From positions 1-64,000 of the forward strand of contig NZ_JANHAV010000004.1 of the NCBI RefSeq assembly GCF_024464655.1: DNA of 64,000 bases. The letters are read 5' to 3'. Shown here piece after piece: positions 8,595 to 17,257 of this stretch (positions within the stretch are counted from its first letter, which is position 1; each line of letters starts with the position of its first letter). The position numbers and the translations under genes are program-made. The stretch comes from Halobellus inordinatus (GTDB taxonomy: Archaea; Halobacteriota; Halobacteria; Halobacteriales; Haloferacaceae). A model generated the notes under the pieces. That model saw nothing but the letters and a program-made list of their open reading frames with translations, had not been told where the DNA came from and did no database searches.

Positions 8595-8675
8595 ATACTG
8601 TCGGACAGAAGTTCGTGAAGTCGGTTGGCACCCACGGGGTGGCGATACGCTTCACATAGTTCTGTCCGACAGTAT
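8595..8675. repeat. 81-nt palindromic element, family A copy 1 (MITE-like)
   Basis: The ends are perfect inverted repeats of ATACTGTCGGACAGAA, and the interior contains further pairing (GTTCGTGAAG against CTTCACATAG) around a GC-rich centre. A second copy of identical length is at 23811-23891. The element lies just upstream of the alcohol dehydrogenase gene, between it and the small gene at 8791. No open frame within it is credible. Confidence 0.75.
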
Positions 8676-8790
8676 GAGTACTCACAGTCACAGTTCCGTT
8701 GTGGTCGGGTCGGCGTCGGGAACGTAGGTGGCAACCGCGTCCGTCCGACGTTTCCGTTCCGTTCGAGAAACGAGCGCCACCCGATAGCGA

Positions 8791-8937
8791 TCAGGTCGCC
8801 AGTTGCTGCTTGAGCACGAATCCGAGGACACCGATGACGAGCAAAACGGCCACCAGCGAGAGGAAGAGTTCACTGGGTGTTCCGGTCATCGGTCCAACAC
8901 CGATCACCTCCCGTCCGGTGTGCAAGATGCTGTTCAT
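8791..8937 (-). CDS. Small single-span membrane protein (48 aa)
   Basis: From ATG 8937 the frame gives 48 residues ending in a transmembrane helix (LFLSLVAVLLVIGVLGFVL) and KQQLAT. The start is supported by a TATA-like TTTTTACACC on the minus strand with a CGAAAGG BRE-like stretch, 27 bases before the ATG. Small one-helix proteins of this kind are common in haloarchaea; the function is unknown. A second ATG after residue 16 would leave only the helix. Confidence 0.6.
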   Translation of the reverse strand: MNSILHTGREVIGVGPMTGTPSELFLSLVAVLLVIGVLGFVLKQQLAT

Positions 8938-8956
8938 ACGCGGAATCTGACGCTGG

Positions 8957-8975
8957 TGTAAAAATCCCTTTCGCC
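8957..8975 (-). promoter_or_regulatory. Promoter (BRE/TATA) of the 48-aa membrane protein
   Basis: On the minus strand CGAAAGG is followed by ATTTTTACAC; the TATA part is about 27 bases from ATG 8937, indicating a leaderless transcript. Confidence 0.5.
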
Positions 8976-9117
8976 GGTTCTCACTGCGAGGTGAAGCGGC
9001 GAGAGAGCTATCATAGCGTTCGCCCGCTCGTCCGCTGGTCACGCGCACGCAGTCGCCCCAGTCGGAAGCAACCTGTCAATGCAAAACTTTTAGCGCTCTT
9101 GTTCGAACGCCGTGTCG

Positions 9118-9915
9118 ATGCGCCCTCCACTCGCCGCCGCACTCGTCGGATTCCTCATCCTCACGAGCGGCTGTCTCGGACTGACGGCACCCGATCAGCC
9201 ATCCAGCGACCAACGTGCCCTGGACGCGCTGAATCGAAGTCAGAACGCCACCGCCGACGTCACGTCGTATCGGACGACAGTCGATGGAACACTGTCGGCG
9301 TCCGAAAGCGACGACTCCGTCACGCTCGAGGTGACCGGAAACGTCGCCGTCGACGTCGCCGGACGGCGAATGAACGCGACGACGGGAATCGAAGACGTCG
9401 ACGGCACGATCCGAACGCGACAAACAGCGCCCAAACGGGCCTATATCTCCGGATACACGGCGTACACCGAATGCGCTCGGATGGGGTGGGAGCGCCAGAA
9501 CCTTTCGGAGTCGCGGTCCTGGCTGACGTATACGCCCGTCGGTCAGCAACTGGCGGTATTGAACGAAACGAACGTCTACTGGCGCGGAACGGAGGTCATC
9601 GACGGGACCGAGACCGTCGTCGTCGTCGGGTATCCCTCGAAGCAGGCCCTGCGGGCAGTGCCCGACGTTCGGGGGGCGAGCGCAACCGAGGTCCAGGACG
9701 CGAATATCGAGAACGCGACGGTGACCCTCTGGCTCGACAGCGAGACCCATCGACCGGTGCAGGCACAACGCGAGATCGAAGTCGCGGATAGTGGGGCGAC
9801 AGCGACGGCGACAGTGACGTTCGACTTCGCCGGATATGACGAACCGACGTCGGTACGCCGACCCGAATTCGACGAGGACGAGATCTGGCAGCTGGGATGT
9901 CCAGGTACAACGTGA
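9118..9915 (+). CDS. Secreted haloarchaeal lipoprotein (LolA-like / DUF7537-like)
   Basis: The 265-residue protein has an N-terminal signal sequence ending in a lipobox (LTSGC) and then a Thr/Ser/Asp-rich mature part of beta strands (VTLEVTGNVAVDVAGRRMNAT; VTLWLDSETHRPVQAQREI). This resembles the haloarchaeal lipoproteins annotated as LolA/LppX-like or DUF7537, which may carry lipid or act on the cell surface; the family name is from memory. ATG 9118 is preferred over GTG 9112 because TTTTAG at about 9088 is 30 bases upstream. Confidence 0.75.
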   Translation: MRPPLAAALVGFLILTSGCLGLTAPDQPSSDQRALDALNRSQNATADVTSYRTTVDGTLSASESDDSVTLEVTGNVAVDVAGRRMNATTGIEDVDGTIRTRQTAPKRAYISGYTAYTECARMGWERQNLSESRSWLTYTPVGQQLAVLNETNVYWRGTEVIDGTETVVVVGYPSKQALRAVPDVRGASATEVQDANIENATVTLWLDSETHRPVQAQREIEVADSGATATATVTFDFAGYDEPTSVRRPEFDEDEIWQLGCPGTT

Positions 9916-10038
9916 GTTTCGACCCGTGCGGCGTTTATACAGTGTCGACACGGAGGCACCGACGTTTTCGACCCGAGAGGTTCGCGGCGACGTCCTTGAT
10001 CGGATTCAAATTTCCGCAGAATCGGCGCTCGATTCCCG

Positions 10039-11115
10039 CTATCGAACAGTGAGCGTCACGTCCGGCATTCCGCCGTCGAGTCCGCCGAAGGCGGTCTCGT
10101 AGCCTTCGTGCCGCGCAGTTTGCGGCTGGACGACGACCCGCAACGAGAGTTCGTCGCCGGACTCGACACCGTCGACGACGGCGCCGTAGTGGTAGTCTAA
10201 GTCGGGATCGAGCGTCGGCGTGAACGGCCCCTCGTAGACTGGCTCGCCGCCTCGCGAGAGGACGCCCTCCAGGCCCATCGCGGGGAGGATACTCCGATTG
10301 TACCGGGTCCGTGCGGAGACCGCGATGTACTGCCCGTCGCCGTCGATACCGGCCGGCGGCGTATCAAGGACGGACACGACGAACCTCGCGTCGTTGCTCG
10401 TCCCGGTGCCGACGACCGCCCCCGGGAGGTCGCTCTCGGGGGGCGCGAGCGAAGCGGGCAGCATCTCCATTTCCATCGGGTCCACCGCTCCGGGCGTCGC
10501 GGTCTCGTCGCCCAGTCGGCGAATCCCGATGTCGTCTCGCTCCTGTCGGCTGTACTCGAAGGGCAGTTCCACCGAGGCCGCCTCCGAGAACCGCCCTTGG
10601 AATGCACCCGTCCGTCGGGTGGACACCGCGCCGACGCTCAGTTCGACGGTGTACGTTCCATCGCCGTCCAGCCCGAAGTTCGCCCCGTAGTGAAAGCCCA
10701 TCGGCTGTGAGAGCATCGGATAGATGACCTCCTGTGAGACCAGCGAACCGTCCTGATAGATCTCCGCAGTGAGCCCCGTGTCAGGGAGGACCGTCATACT
10801 CTCGGGATCCCAGACGCTCGCCATCAGGTGAACGTCGTCTTCGTCAGCAATCTGAGTGAGTGAGACGGCGTCGCCGTTGACGTTCCAAAACCGGTGTGGA
10901 TAGCTGTACAGCAGACCGAACGCGTAGTCGCCGTCGGTGGCCGTGCCAGCCATCTTCATTCCCTCGACGTGACTCGGGACGTATATCGCGTCCGGGCGGT
11001 CCTCCGGGATCGGCGGAATCCCGGCCGTTCGAGTCTCGAACAACCCCGTACAGCCCGCGAGGGCGACCGTCCCTCCGAGGGCCGCACCGCGCCGGAGCAA
11101 CGTCCGTCGGTTCAT
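10039..11115 (-). CDS. Tat-exported lipoprotein, Tp34/FetP-like metal-binding (DUF7350-like)
   Basis: The 358-residue protein starts with a twin-arginine signal (MNRRTLLRRGAALGG) and lipobox (LAGC). Residues about 50-170 resemble the Tp34/FetP fold of periplasmic iron/copper proteins: a Met-containing strand (EGMKMAG), HLMASVWDPESM, and YPMLSQPMGFHYGAN before a Gly-rich strand. A second Met cluster (MEMEML) and a repeat of the fold (HYGAVVDG) follow. It is co-oriented with the membrane protein at 11225, just upstream. Metal binding is an inference from the Met/His residues. Confidence 0.7.
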   Translation of the reverse strand: MNRRTLLRRGAALGGTVALAGCTGLFETRTAGIPPIPEDRPDAIYVPSHVEGMKMAGTATDGDYAFGLLYSYPHRFWNVNGDAVSLTQIADEDDVHLMASVWDPESMTVLPDTGLTAEIYQDGSLVSQEVIYPMLSQPMGFHYGANFGLDGDGTYTVELSVGAVSTRRTGAFQGRFSEAASVELPFEYSRQERDDIGIRRLGDETATPGAVDPMEMEMLPASLAPPESDLPGAVVGTGTSNDARFVVSVLDTPPAGIDGDGQYIAVSARTRYNRSILPAMGLEGVLSRGGEPVYEGPFTPTLDPDLDYHYGAVVDGVESGDELSLRVVVQPQTARHEGYETAFGGLDGGMPDVTLTVR

Positions 11116-11224
11116 AGCCGACCGTTCGACGCCCCGAAAAATGCCTATTGTGGTCTAGGCCTCGAATCGGGCGCGAGAAATCGGCGACAATTGCGTGAAT
11201 CGACCCGCTGACTGAAAGATGATC

Positions 11225-12667
11225 TCATCCTCCGATCACCGGCTGTGAGATGATCCACAGCGAGAGGACCGTATACCCCACCATCAGGACGACGAGCGGG
11301 AAATGTCCCCGTCGGGCGGCCGAGACCGACGGATAGCGCTCGACGGCGACGTGGTGTGCCGCGACGACCGCAACGACGTGGCCGACGACGATCAGCAGGA
11401 GTTGTGACCCCCAGAACGCCGGCAGCGAGAGCCACCCCAGCGGGTCGACCGGGGCGCTCCCGATACCGAGTGGGTCGACGCTGATCTCGAACAGTCGGGC
11501 CGTGCTCCGCAAGACGTAGGGGTAGTTGTGAGCGATGTCGTACGCCGCTGCGATCGGGAGGACCGTCGGCGCGAACGCCCGGGTGGCCCCCCGCCAGGCT
11601 ATCTTCCCCGAACCGCCCGCCACGGTCCCGGCGGCCGCATCCGTCGAGAACCCGAGCGCGTCGCCGAGTCGCACGGTGACGACGAACGTCCCGACGAACA
11701 GTGCAAGCCCGAAGCCGTAGAGGAAAACGCTCGTCGGCGGGCCGGTTTCGAGTGCCTTCCGAACGCCGAACAAGACGGTTTGATACAGTCGTGTGTTGGT
11801 GAAGCCGTCGAAACTGACGGTGTAGACGGCGGCGACGACGAACACGACGATGGCCGGCCCCGAGACGGCGCTGGTGCACCCGTGCCAGGGGGCACGGAAC
11901 GAGAGTTCGACAGCGCCGTTCCGAGATCGGTCGAGAGAGACGCCAGCGGCCCGACCAAACAGTCGGTACAGTACGCCGAGCGGGTCGGCCCGCTCGAACC
12001 AGATCGGGCCGAAAAGTACCGCTCCCGTGAGCATCGCGATCGCGTAGACGGAAATTACGACGGTCGTGAGAAGCGGTGACCGCGGAATGACGGTCAGATT
12101 CTCGACGACGCCGACGAGCACCAGAAAGCCGGCCAGCGCGGGCCACGCGCCGAGCCAAGATGGATACGCGCCCCAGACGGCTAGCTGTCGACCTTCGAGT
12201 CGGCAGAGGCCACGATAGACGGTCCGCCACGGGGAGAGCGTCTGCCACGGGGAGCCGGCCAGGATCGCGAGCAGGCCGAGGCCGCGAAACCAGACCGGCC
12301 AGGTGAACACGGTGGCGAAGTTCTCGGCGGCGACCTGGCGCCCGGCGTAGCCGAACGCGAGCGACGTGAGGACGCCGAGGAAGAACAGGACGCGACCAGA
12401 AGATCGAAGCCAGCGAGCCGTCGAGGCATCGATCGTCGCGAGCGTGCGCCCCTCTGTCGTCGTGGGCGAGTGGCTCGTGAACGCGAGCCACAGTGCAGTG
12501 AGTGCGACCGTGCCGCCAGCGCCCGCGAGGAGCAGCGAGAGCGGGAGCGGCGCATCGAAGCGTGAGCCGGTCACGTCGTGGGCGCTCGCCCCGTCGGGAA
12601 CGAGCGTGAGCGCCCCGAGGCTGAGGAGTGCGACGCTCGCCACTCGGACGGACTGACGACGCTCCAT
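11225..12667 (-). CDS. Polytopic membrane protein with predicted N-terminal histidine after signal cleavage
   Basis: The 480-residue protein has an N-terminal signal sequence ending GASAHDV, a typical A-x-A cleavage site that would leave His as residue 1 of the mature chain. About eleven hydrophobic helices follow, with conserved-looking Trp, Pro and His residues (WPVWFRGLG, AAYDIAHNYPY, AAHHVAVERYPS). It resembles actinobacterial membrane proteins with an AHG..RSDLPLPL start, sometimes labelled fenitrothion hydrolase, a name without mechanistic value. It lies 110 bases upstream of the Tp34-like lipoprotein on the same strand. A metal-transport role is a hypothesis. Confidence 0.65.
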   Translation of the reverse strand: MERRQSVRVASVALLSLGALTLVPDGASAHDVTGSRFDAPLPLSLLLAGAGGTVALTALWLAFTSHSPTTTEGRTLATIDASTARWLRSSGRVLFFLGVLTSLAFGYAGRQVAAENFATVFTWPVWFRGLGLLAILAGSPWQTLSPWRTVYRGLCRLEGRQLAVWGAYPSWLGAWPALAGFLVLVGVVENLTVIPRSPLLTTVVISVYAIAMLTGAVLFGPIWFERADPLGVLYRLFGRAAGVSLDRSRNGAVELSFRAPWHGCTSAVSGPAIVVFVVAAVYTVSFDGFTNTRLYQTVLFGVRKALETGPPTSVFLYGFGLALFVGTFVVTVRLGDALGFSTDAAAGTVAGGSGKIAWRGATRAFAPTVLPIAAAYDIAHNYPYVLRSTARLFEISVDPLGIGSAPVDPLGWLSLPAFWGSQLLLIVVGHVVAVVAAHHVAVERYPSVSAARRGHFPLVVLMVGYTVLSLWIISQPVIGG

Positions 12668-12712
12668 CGCCGAAACCTACGAAAGGAGCGACGAAAAACG
12701 CCGGGGGTGAAA

Positions 12713-12798
12713 CTATAGTAGCATTTGCAACTGATTGCGCACCCGATCGCACGACAGGGTATGATCGGATGCGTGAAGACTTGCAAATGCTACTATAG
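12713..12798. repeat. 86-nt palindromic element, family B copy 1 (MITE-like)
   Basis: Terminal inverted repeats are CTATAGTAGCATTTGCAA and its complement (near perfect 18 bp), with an inner ACCCGATCGCAC-type arm pairing with a TGATCGGATGCG-type arm. Copies of exactly the same length occur at 16749-16834 and 49627-49712. It lies upstream of two divergent genes (11225 minus, 12868 plus). Confidence 0.8.
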
Positions 12799-12833
12799 GG
12801 GTCGCCGCTCGAACCAGTCGGCCCGTGAGGTCG

Positions 12834-12842
12834 ATTTATTTA
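12834..12842 (+). promoter_or_regulatory. TATA box of the beta-propeller gene
   Basis: ATTTATTTA lies about 30 bases before ATG 12868, consistent with a leaderless transcript. It begins 36 bases after the end of the family B repeat. Confidence 0.5.
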
Positions 12843-12867
12843 GACTCGTCCCGAAATCCCGAGTCGA

Positions 12868-14118
12868 ATGCGCCGTCGAACGCTGCTGGCTCTCGCGCTC
12901 CTCCTCGTCGCTCTCGCGAGCCTCGTCGCCGGAGCAGTCGTACAGAACGGCCAGTCCGGCGGCGAGTTGACGGTCTCGTGGGTGAGTGACACGGCACGCG
13001 AGGTGAGCGGGAATCATCACGCGCCGGCAGTAGGAGAAGTCGACGGCGAGAAACTCGTGTATTTGCCGATCAGCGGGACGACCGGCACGGACGACTGTGA
13101 GCTCGCCGCGCTGGACGCGACGACCGGCGATCCCCGCTGGCACTACCAGATTCCGGCGTCGGACTGTGCGATTCACTCCGTTGCCGATCCGACTGTCGCC
13201 GACTACGACGCCGACGGTGTCGAGGAGGTCCTCGCGGCGACCACGGAAAACAAGCTCATAGCGTTCGACCCACGATCGGGCGACGTCGAATTCGAGTACG
13301 AACTCACGTCGTACGGATACACGCAACCGATTGTCGCCGATCTCGTGGGTGACGACCGGTCCGAAATCGTTGTCGTCGACGTTCGCGGGACGGTCTCCGT
13401 CGTCCGCGGGGACGGGACGACGGTCTGGACCCGACAGCTCGGTTCGTACACGTGGGGCCAGCCCGCCGTCGAGGACTTCGACGGCGATGACCGACTGGAA
13501 GTCGCCGTCGGGGCGGGGGGCTCGGGCGAACTCCACCTCTTCGAGCACGACGGAACGCCGGTCTGGGACGACCCAGTCTCGTTCGATAGCTCGATCACGT
13601 GGATGGCGACGGGCCAGGCTGACGGCGACGACGACGCGGAGGTTGTCGTCGCGACCGCTCAGGGCGGTCGCGTTGCGATGGTCGATGGAGATGGCAGCAT
13701 CGTCTGGGAGCGAGATCTGGGATCGTTCGCGGCAGTCAACGCGGTCGTAGACGGCGACAGCGATGGAGCTGCGGAGGTCTACGCGGTCGCCCGAGACGGG
13801 GTGCTATACAGCCTCGCCGCGAGTGACGGGACGACAGAGTGGCAGACGACGCTTACGACCGGGGACATTCAGATGATGCCGCCGCCGTCAGCCGGGGACG
13901 TCGATGGCGACGGAGCGATCGAACTCGTCGCCCCGACGAACGACGGGATCGTCTCGCTCGTCGATCCGCGCTCCGGTGAAGTCGTGTCCACGTACGAGCG
14001 CGAGGACGCCATCTACACCCGTCCGGCGCTCGCCGACGTCGACGGTGATCGCGACGCCGAGGTGTTCGTGATGTACGGTCGGGGGCGCGTCGTCGCATTC
14101 GACGTCACACGCAGTTGA
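12868..14118 (+). CDS. Secreted or membrane-anchored FG-GAP/PQQ-like beta-propeller protein
   Basis: The 416-residue protein has an N-terminal hydrophobic signal/anchor (LLALALLLVALASLVAGAVV) and then at least six repeats alternating a DxDxDG..E Ca-binding loop (DYDADGVEEV, DFDGDDRLEV, DVDGDGAIEL, DVDGDRDAEV) with a strand ending in a Trp motif (VWTRQL, IVWERDL, TEWQTTL). This is the pattern of FG-GAP/VCBS and PQQ-like propellers found at haloarchaeal cell surfaces, usually for protein or carbohydrate contacts. No catalytic residues can be assigned. Confidence 0.8.
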   Translation: MRRRTLLALALLLVALASLVAGAVVQNGQSGGELTVSWVSDTAREVSGNHHAPAVGEVDGEKLVYLPISGTTGTDDCELAALDATTGDPRWHYQIPASDCAIHSVADPTVADYDADGVEEVLAATTENKLIAFDPRSGDVEFEYELTSYGYTQPIVADLVGDDRSEIVVVDVRGTVSVVRGDGTTVWTRQLGSYTWGQPAVEDFDGDDRLEVAVGAGGSGELHLFEHDGTPVWDDPVSFDSSITWMATGQADGDDDAEVVVATAQGGRVAMVDGDGSIVWERDLGSFAAVNAVVDGDSDGAAEVYAVARDGVLYSLAASDGTTEWQTTLTTGDIQMMPPPSAGDVDGDGAIELVAPTNDGIVSLVDPRSGEVVSTYEREDAIYTRPALADVDGDRDAEVFVMYGRGRVVAFDVTRS

Positions 14119-14180
14119 GCGGGGACGGGGCGGGGAGCTCATACGGCTAAAGCGCCGCTACGGCACCGTCTCCGAACGAG

Positions 14181-14188
14181 ATATTAAG
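14181..14188 (+). promoter_or_regulatory. TATA box of the MscS gene
   Basis: ATATTAAG is about 33 bases before ATG 14218. Confidence 0.45.
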
Positions 14189-14217
14189 TATCTGGTAGAT
14201 CTCTGAGAGGACGAAAT

Positions 14218-15096
14218 ATGTTACTTTTACAACAAGGCGTGTCGGTCGATCCACAGCAGTACGTCCCCGCGCTCGTCGGTGCAGTCACGACAGTCGTGTT
14301 GTTCGTCGTCGCGTTCTTGATCATCTACCTACTCGGGAAGTACTTCGTGACCCGGGCGGTAGAGCGGAGCCTCAGATACCGGGATTTCGACGAGACGCTC
14401 GTTGGGCTGGCGGTGAACACGACCGTCGTAATCGTCGGCGTCGTGGCGGTGGCGTTGGCCGCAACGGTTGCTGGCTTCGGGGTCGTCCTGGCCGCGTTCG
14501 CGACCCTCGGTGGCGCGCTCGCGCTCGCCGTCGGCTTCGCCGCCCAGGACCTCATCGCCAACTTCGTCGCCGGTGTGTTCATCATCCAAGACGAACCGTT
14601 CACGGTCGGCGACTGGATCGAGTGGGACGGGAACGAGGGTGTCGTCCGGGAGATCCAACTCCGGGTGACGAAGTTGGATACGTTCGACAACGAACTCGTC
14701 ACCGTCCCGAACAGCGACCTCGCCGGCGCGGCCGTGGTCAACAACGTGGCGAACGATCAACGTCGGGTGACGGTCGGCTTCGGAATCGGCTACGAAGACG
14801 ACATCGAACAGGCACGAGAGGCCATCATCGACGAGGGGTCACGGCTCGAAGGCGTCCTGAGCGACCCCGAACCGAGCGCTCCCGTGACGTCGCTCGGTGA
14901 CTCGGCGGTCGTGCTCTCGGGCCGGATCTGGATCGACCCGAACGAGAGCAGTTACGGTGCGGTCCGCGCGCAGTTCCTCGAAGCAGTCAAGGAGCGACTC
15001 GATGCCGAGGGAATCGATATGCCGTATCCCAACACCGAACTCTCCGGCGGCATCGAAGTCACGAACGTCGAGAGCGGGGGAGTCGCCGACGACTGA
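14218..15096 (+). CDS. Small-conductance mechanosensitive channel, MscS family
   Basis: The 292-residue protein has three N-terminal helices, the third being the Gly/Ala-rich pore helix (FATLGGALALAVGFAAQDLIANFVAG, read here in two parts), followed by the MscS beta domain (EPFTVGDWIEWDGNEGVV; TVPNSDLAG) and the alpha/beta cytoplasmic vestibule. It releases osmolytes on hypo-osmotic shock. A TATA-like ATATTAAG at 14181 and a GAGAGG stretch precede ATG 14218. Confidence 0.92.
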   Translation: MLLLQQGVSVDPQQYVPALVGAVTTVVLFVVAFLIIYLLGKYFVTRAVERSLRYRDFDETLVGLAVNTTVVIVGVVAVALAATVAGFGVVLAAFATLGGALALAVGFAAQDLIANFVAGVFIIQDEPFTVGDWIEWDGNEGVVREIQLRVTKLDTFDNELVTVPNSDLAGAAVVNNVANDQRRVTVGFGIGYEDDIEQAREAIIDEGSRLEGVLSDPEPSAPVTSLGDSAVVLSGRIWIDPNESSYGAVRAQFLEAVKERLDAEGIDMPYPNTELSGGIEVTNVESGGVADD

Positions 15097-15217
15097 CTCG
15101 TCCGTGTTCGGCAGGCGCAGCTGCGACACCGAAGCCCGCAGCGCACGTCACCAATTCCCCTGGTGACACGTCTCGCGCACGACCTATTACCTTCGAGACA
15201 GTAGCATAGGATGAGTA

Positions 15218-15430
15218 ATGAAACGCCTAGACCGCCTGTTCGGGCTGCAGATCATCTCGATCGTGGCCGCGTTCGTCGGGGAACTGCTCGCCAGCGAACC
15301 GCTGCTGACAGCCGCCGTCGGCGTCTTCGCCGTCACTGTCGTCGCGACCTTCGCGCAGATGACGGGCGACCTCCTGTCGGGGCTCACCCAGCACCGGATT
15401 CCGGATACCGCGACCGACCAACGTCGCTAG
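15218..15430 (+). CDS. Small two-helix membrane protein (70 aa)
   Basis: The 70-residue protein has two hydrophobic helices (IISIVAAFVGELLA and LLTAAVGVFAVTVVATFA) and a polar tail. ATG 15218 begins MKRLDRLFG, a plausible membrane-protein start. The function is unknown. It lies between the MscS gene and a convergent epimerase gene. Confidence 0.6.
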   Translation: MKRLDRLFGLQIISIVAAFVGELLASEPLLTAAVGVFAVTVVATFAQMTGDLLSGLTQHRIPDTATDQRR

Positions 15431-15499
15431 CGGAGTCGACGGCGACTACTGTTGTAGCGACGTCCCCTCCAGAGTCGAGACGCCACCCCTGAGACCTCC

Positions 15500-16375
15500 T
15501 TACACCTGTGGCTCGGGAACCGCTTCGGTAGCGGCAATGCGCCAGGACCGCGTCGGTTCCCAATCGAAGACCCGGCTGGCCTTCGTCGTGTCGTAGGCGG
15601 CTGCGTCACCAACCACAGAGCACGCTTCCGGGACGTCACCGTAGTACTCGGCCATCAGTTCGCGGAGCGGTCGACCGAGCGCGTTGTCTGCGGCGACGCA
15701 GTTGAACGCCTCGTGGCCGTCGACGTCGCCGACGAGGGCTGCCGCGACGAGATCTGCAACGTCGCGGACGTCTACGTACGACCAGTAGTTCCCGGCGCCG
15801 GCCGCCAAGTCAGTGGTGTACTCGTCGTCGCGACACGCGTACTCGCCGGGAGTTTGTATCCACGACGGGCGGAGGGAGACGACCGGCACGTCGTCGCGGC
15901 GGGCGATGGTTTTCCCGATTTCTTCAGTCACGACCTTCGAGAGTCCGTACTCGTCCTCCGGGCGGCGAGCGTGCGCTTCGGTGATCGGGAGTTCGTCCGG
16001 GATGGGCGTCTCCTCGGCGAAGAAAAAGCCGTACGCCCCATCGGAGGACGCTTGCACGATTCGCGCCCCGATGCGTCCGGCGGCAGTCAGGACGCTGTGT
16101 GCCGCAAGAGTGTTGTTTCGGTAGGTGTCGACTCTCGGTCTGGTTCCAGCCGTCGGAACCGCGGCCCAGTGAACGACGGCATCCGGACGCAGCTCGGTGA
16201 GCACGTCGAAAACGCTCCCCGCATCTGTGAGATCGAGCGCACGATATGCGACGTCCGGGTGGCCGTCGTCCTCCGGGAGACGCCGATCGAGACACGTCAC
16301 CGCGTGCTCTTCGGTGAGTCGGTCGACGATCCAGCGCCCGGTCTCTCCGCGTCCGCCAGTAACGACAACGTCCAT
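15500..16375 (-). CDS. NAD-dependent epimerase/dehydratase (extended SDR)
   Basis: The 291-residue extended short-chain dehydrogenase has the N-terminal dinucleotide motif VTGGRGETG, catalytic Ser-Tyr-Lys set (QASSDGAYG and YGLSK), and a C-terminal substrate lobe. Such enzymes act on nucleotide-activated sugars or related substrates. ATG 16375 (MDVVVTGGRG) places the Rossmann strand at the N-terminus; the seven-residue extension to an upstream start is unlikely. No sugar-nucleotide genes are adjacent, so the substrate is open. Confidence 0.85.
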   Translation of the reverse strand: MDVVVTGGRGETGRWIVDRLTEEHAVTCLDRRLPEDDGHPDVAYRALDLTDAGSVFDVLTELRPDAVVHWAAVPTAGTRPRVDTYRNNTLAAHSVLTAAGRIGARIVQASSDGAYGFFFAEETPIPDELPITEAHARRPEDEYGLSKVVTEEIGKTIARRDDVPVVSLRPSWIQTPGEYACRDDEYTTDLAAGAGNYWSYVDVRDVADLVAAALVGDVDGHEAFNCVAADNALGRPLRELMAEYYGDVPEACSVVGDAAAYDTTKASRVFDWEPTRSWRIAATEAVPEPQV

Positions 16376-16474
16376 ACGATAGCGTCTCGGTTCCACCTCT
16401 TCACTCGGTCGGTCGCACGACAGCGTGCAGTACCGGAGATGTCTACTCGGTCGAGAGTCGCGTCTGCGACCGTC

Positions 16475-16699
16475 TCACGCGAACTCCGCGAGCAGCAAGA
16501 GCACACTGGGCGCCACCAGGAGGACGAACCCGACGAGGATGAGAACCGCCGGCAGCCAGAGCAGGCCCAGTTCGGTGCCGAGCCAGAGCCCGAGCCCTCC
16601 GAAGAGGGCGAGCAGGCCGACCAGACGGAGCAGCCAGGTGACGACGCCCTCAAATCCCGAGTCGGCGACGACGTCGACGACTTCGAGGGGTTCGTCCAT
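16475..16699 (-). CDS. Small two-helix membrane protein (74 aa)
   Basis: From ATG 16699 (MDEPLEVVDVV) the protein has an acidic N-terminus and two transmembrane helices (WLLRLVGLLALFGGLGLWLG; LLWLPAVLILVGFVLLVAP). The upstream part of the open frame runs through the family B repeat and is not coding. The function is unknown. Confidence 0.6.
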   Translation of the reverse strand: MDEPLEVVDVVADSGFEGVVTWLLRLVGLLALFGGLGLWLGTELGLLWLPAVLILVGFVLLVAPSVLLLLAEFA

Positions 16700-16748
16700 C
16701 GTGCCATTGCGGTCCGATCGGGAGCCACTTGTACTGTCGGGATATGAA

Positions 16749-16834
16749 CTATCGGAGCAGTTGCAACCGATTGCGTACCCGACCGCACGACTGCGTGCGA
16801 TCGGGTGAGTGAAGACGTGCACATACTACGATAC
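16749..16834. repeat. 86-nt palindromic element, family B copy 2 (diverged)
   Basis: It aligns over its whole 86 bases with copies at 12713 and 49627 but has decayed ends (CTATCGGAGCAG / ATACTACGATAC). The inner arm pair ACCCGACCGCACGAC and GTGCGATCGGGT is well kept. It lies between divergent genes and ends 3 bases before the ATG of the EamA-like gene at 16838, so it forms that gene's entire promoter region. Confidence 0.75.
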
Positions 16835-16837
16835 CGT

Positions 16838-17257
16838 ATGGAGTACCTTCCGTGGGTGATCGTCGCGCTCGTATCGTACGGGATGCTCGCACCGCTGACC
16901 AGCAAGGTGACACAGGAGGTTCCCCCGACAGTGTCGCTGTTCGTCGCTACTGTCGTCTTCCTCGTGCTCACGCTCGGTGTGATGGCCGTAACGGACACGA
17001 ACCTGTTGTCCTACGTGTTCCTGCCGGCGGCGGGGTACATCTACGTCGGCGGAGTGTTTCTCGGGATCGGGATCCTCTCGTACTACATCGCGTTGCAACG
17101 CGGCCCGGTGAGCGTCGTCGTGCCGATCTACGGGATGTTCATCGTCGGGAGTTCGATCATCGGGATTCTCTTTCTCGACGAGGCCATCACGCTCACGCGG
17201 ATCGGTGGCATCACGTCCGCGATTCTCGCGGTCTATCTGAGTTCGGGGGCCGAATGA
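16838..17257 (+). CDS. Half-size EamA/DMT-type transporter subunit A
   Basis: The 139-residue protein has four to five helices and the EamA C-terminal motif GPVSVVVPIYGMFIVGSSIIG followed by LDEAITLTRIGGI. Full EamA drug/metabolite transporters have ten helices from an internal duplication; this is one half. The next gene, overlapping by four bases, encodes a homologous half, so the two probably assemble as a heterodimer of opposite topology. The start lies directly after the family B repeat copy 2. Confidence 0.8.
   Translation: MEYLPWVIVALVSYGMLAPLTSKVTQEVPPTVSLFVATVVFLVLTLGVMAVTDTNLLSYVFLPAAGYIYVGGVFLGIGILSYYIALQRGPVSVVVPIYGMFIVGSSIIGILFLDEAITLTRIGGITSAILAVYLSSGAE

Noticed and set aside
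11145-12752. Arg-rich minus-strand open frame of 535 codons overlapping the polytopic membrane protein
   Set aside because: It is an out-of-frame shadow; the membrane protein frame has a signal peptide and helices, the shadow has none and is too basic for this organism.
12571-12970. Short open frames starting MQVFTHPI or MQLIAHPI that run through the family B repeat
   Set aside because: These peptides are translations of the palindromic repeat; the same peptide appears from each repeat copy in either orientation.
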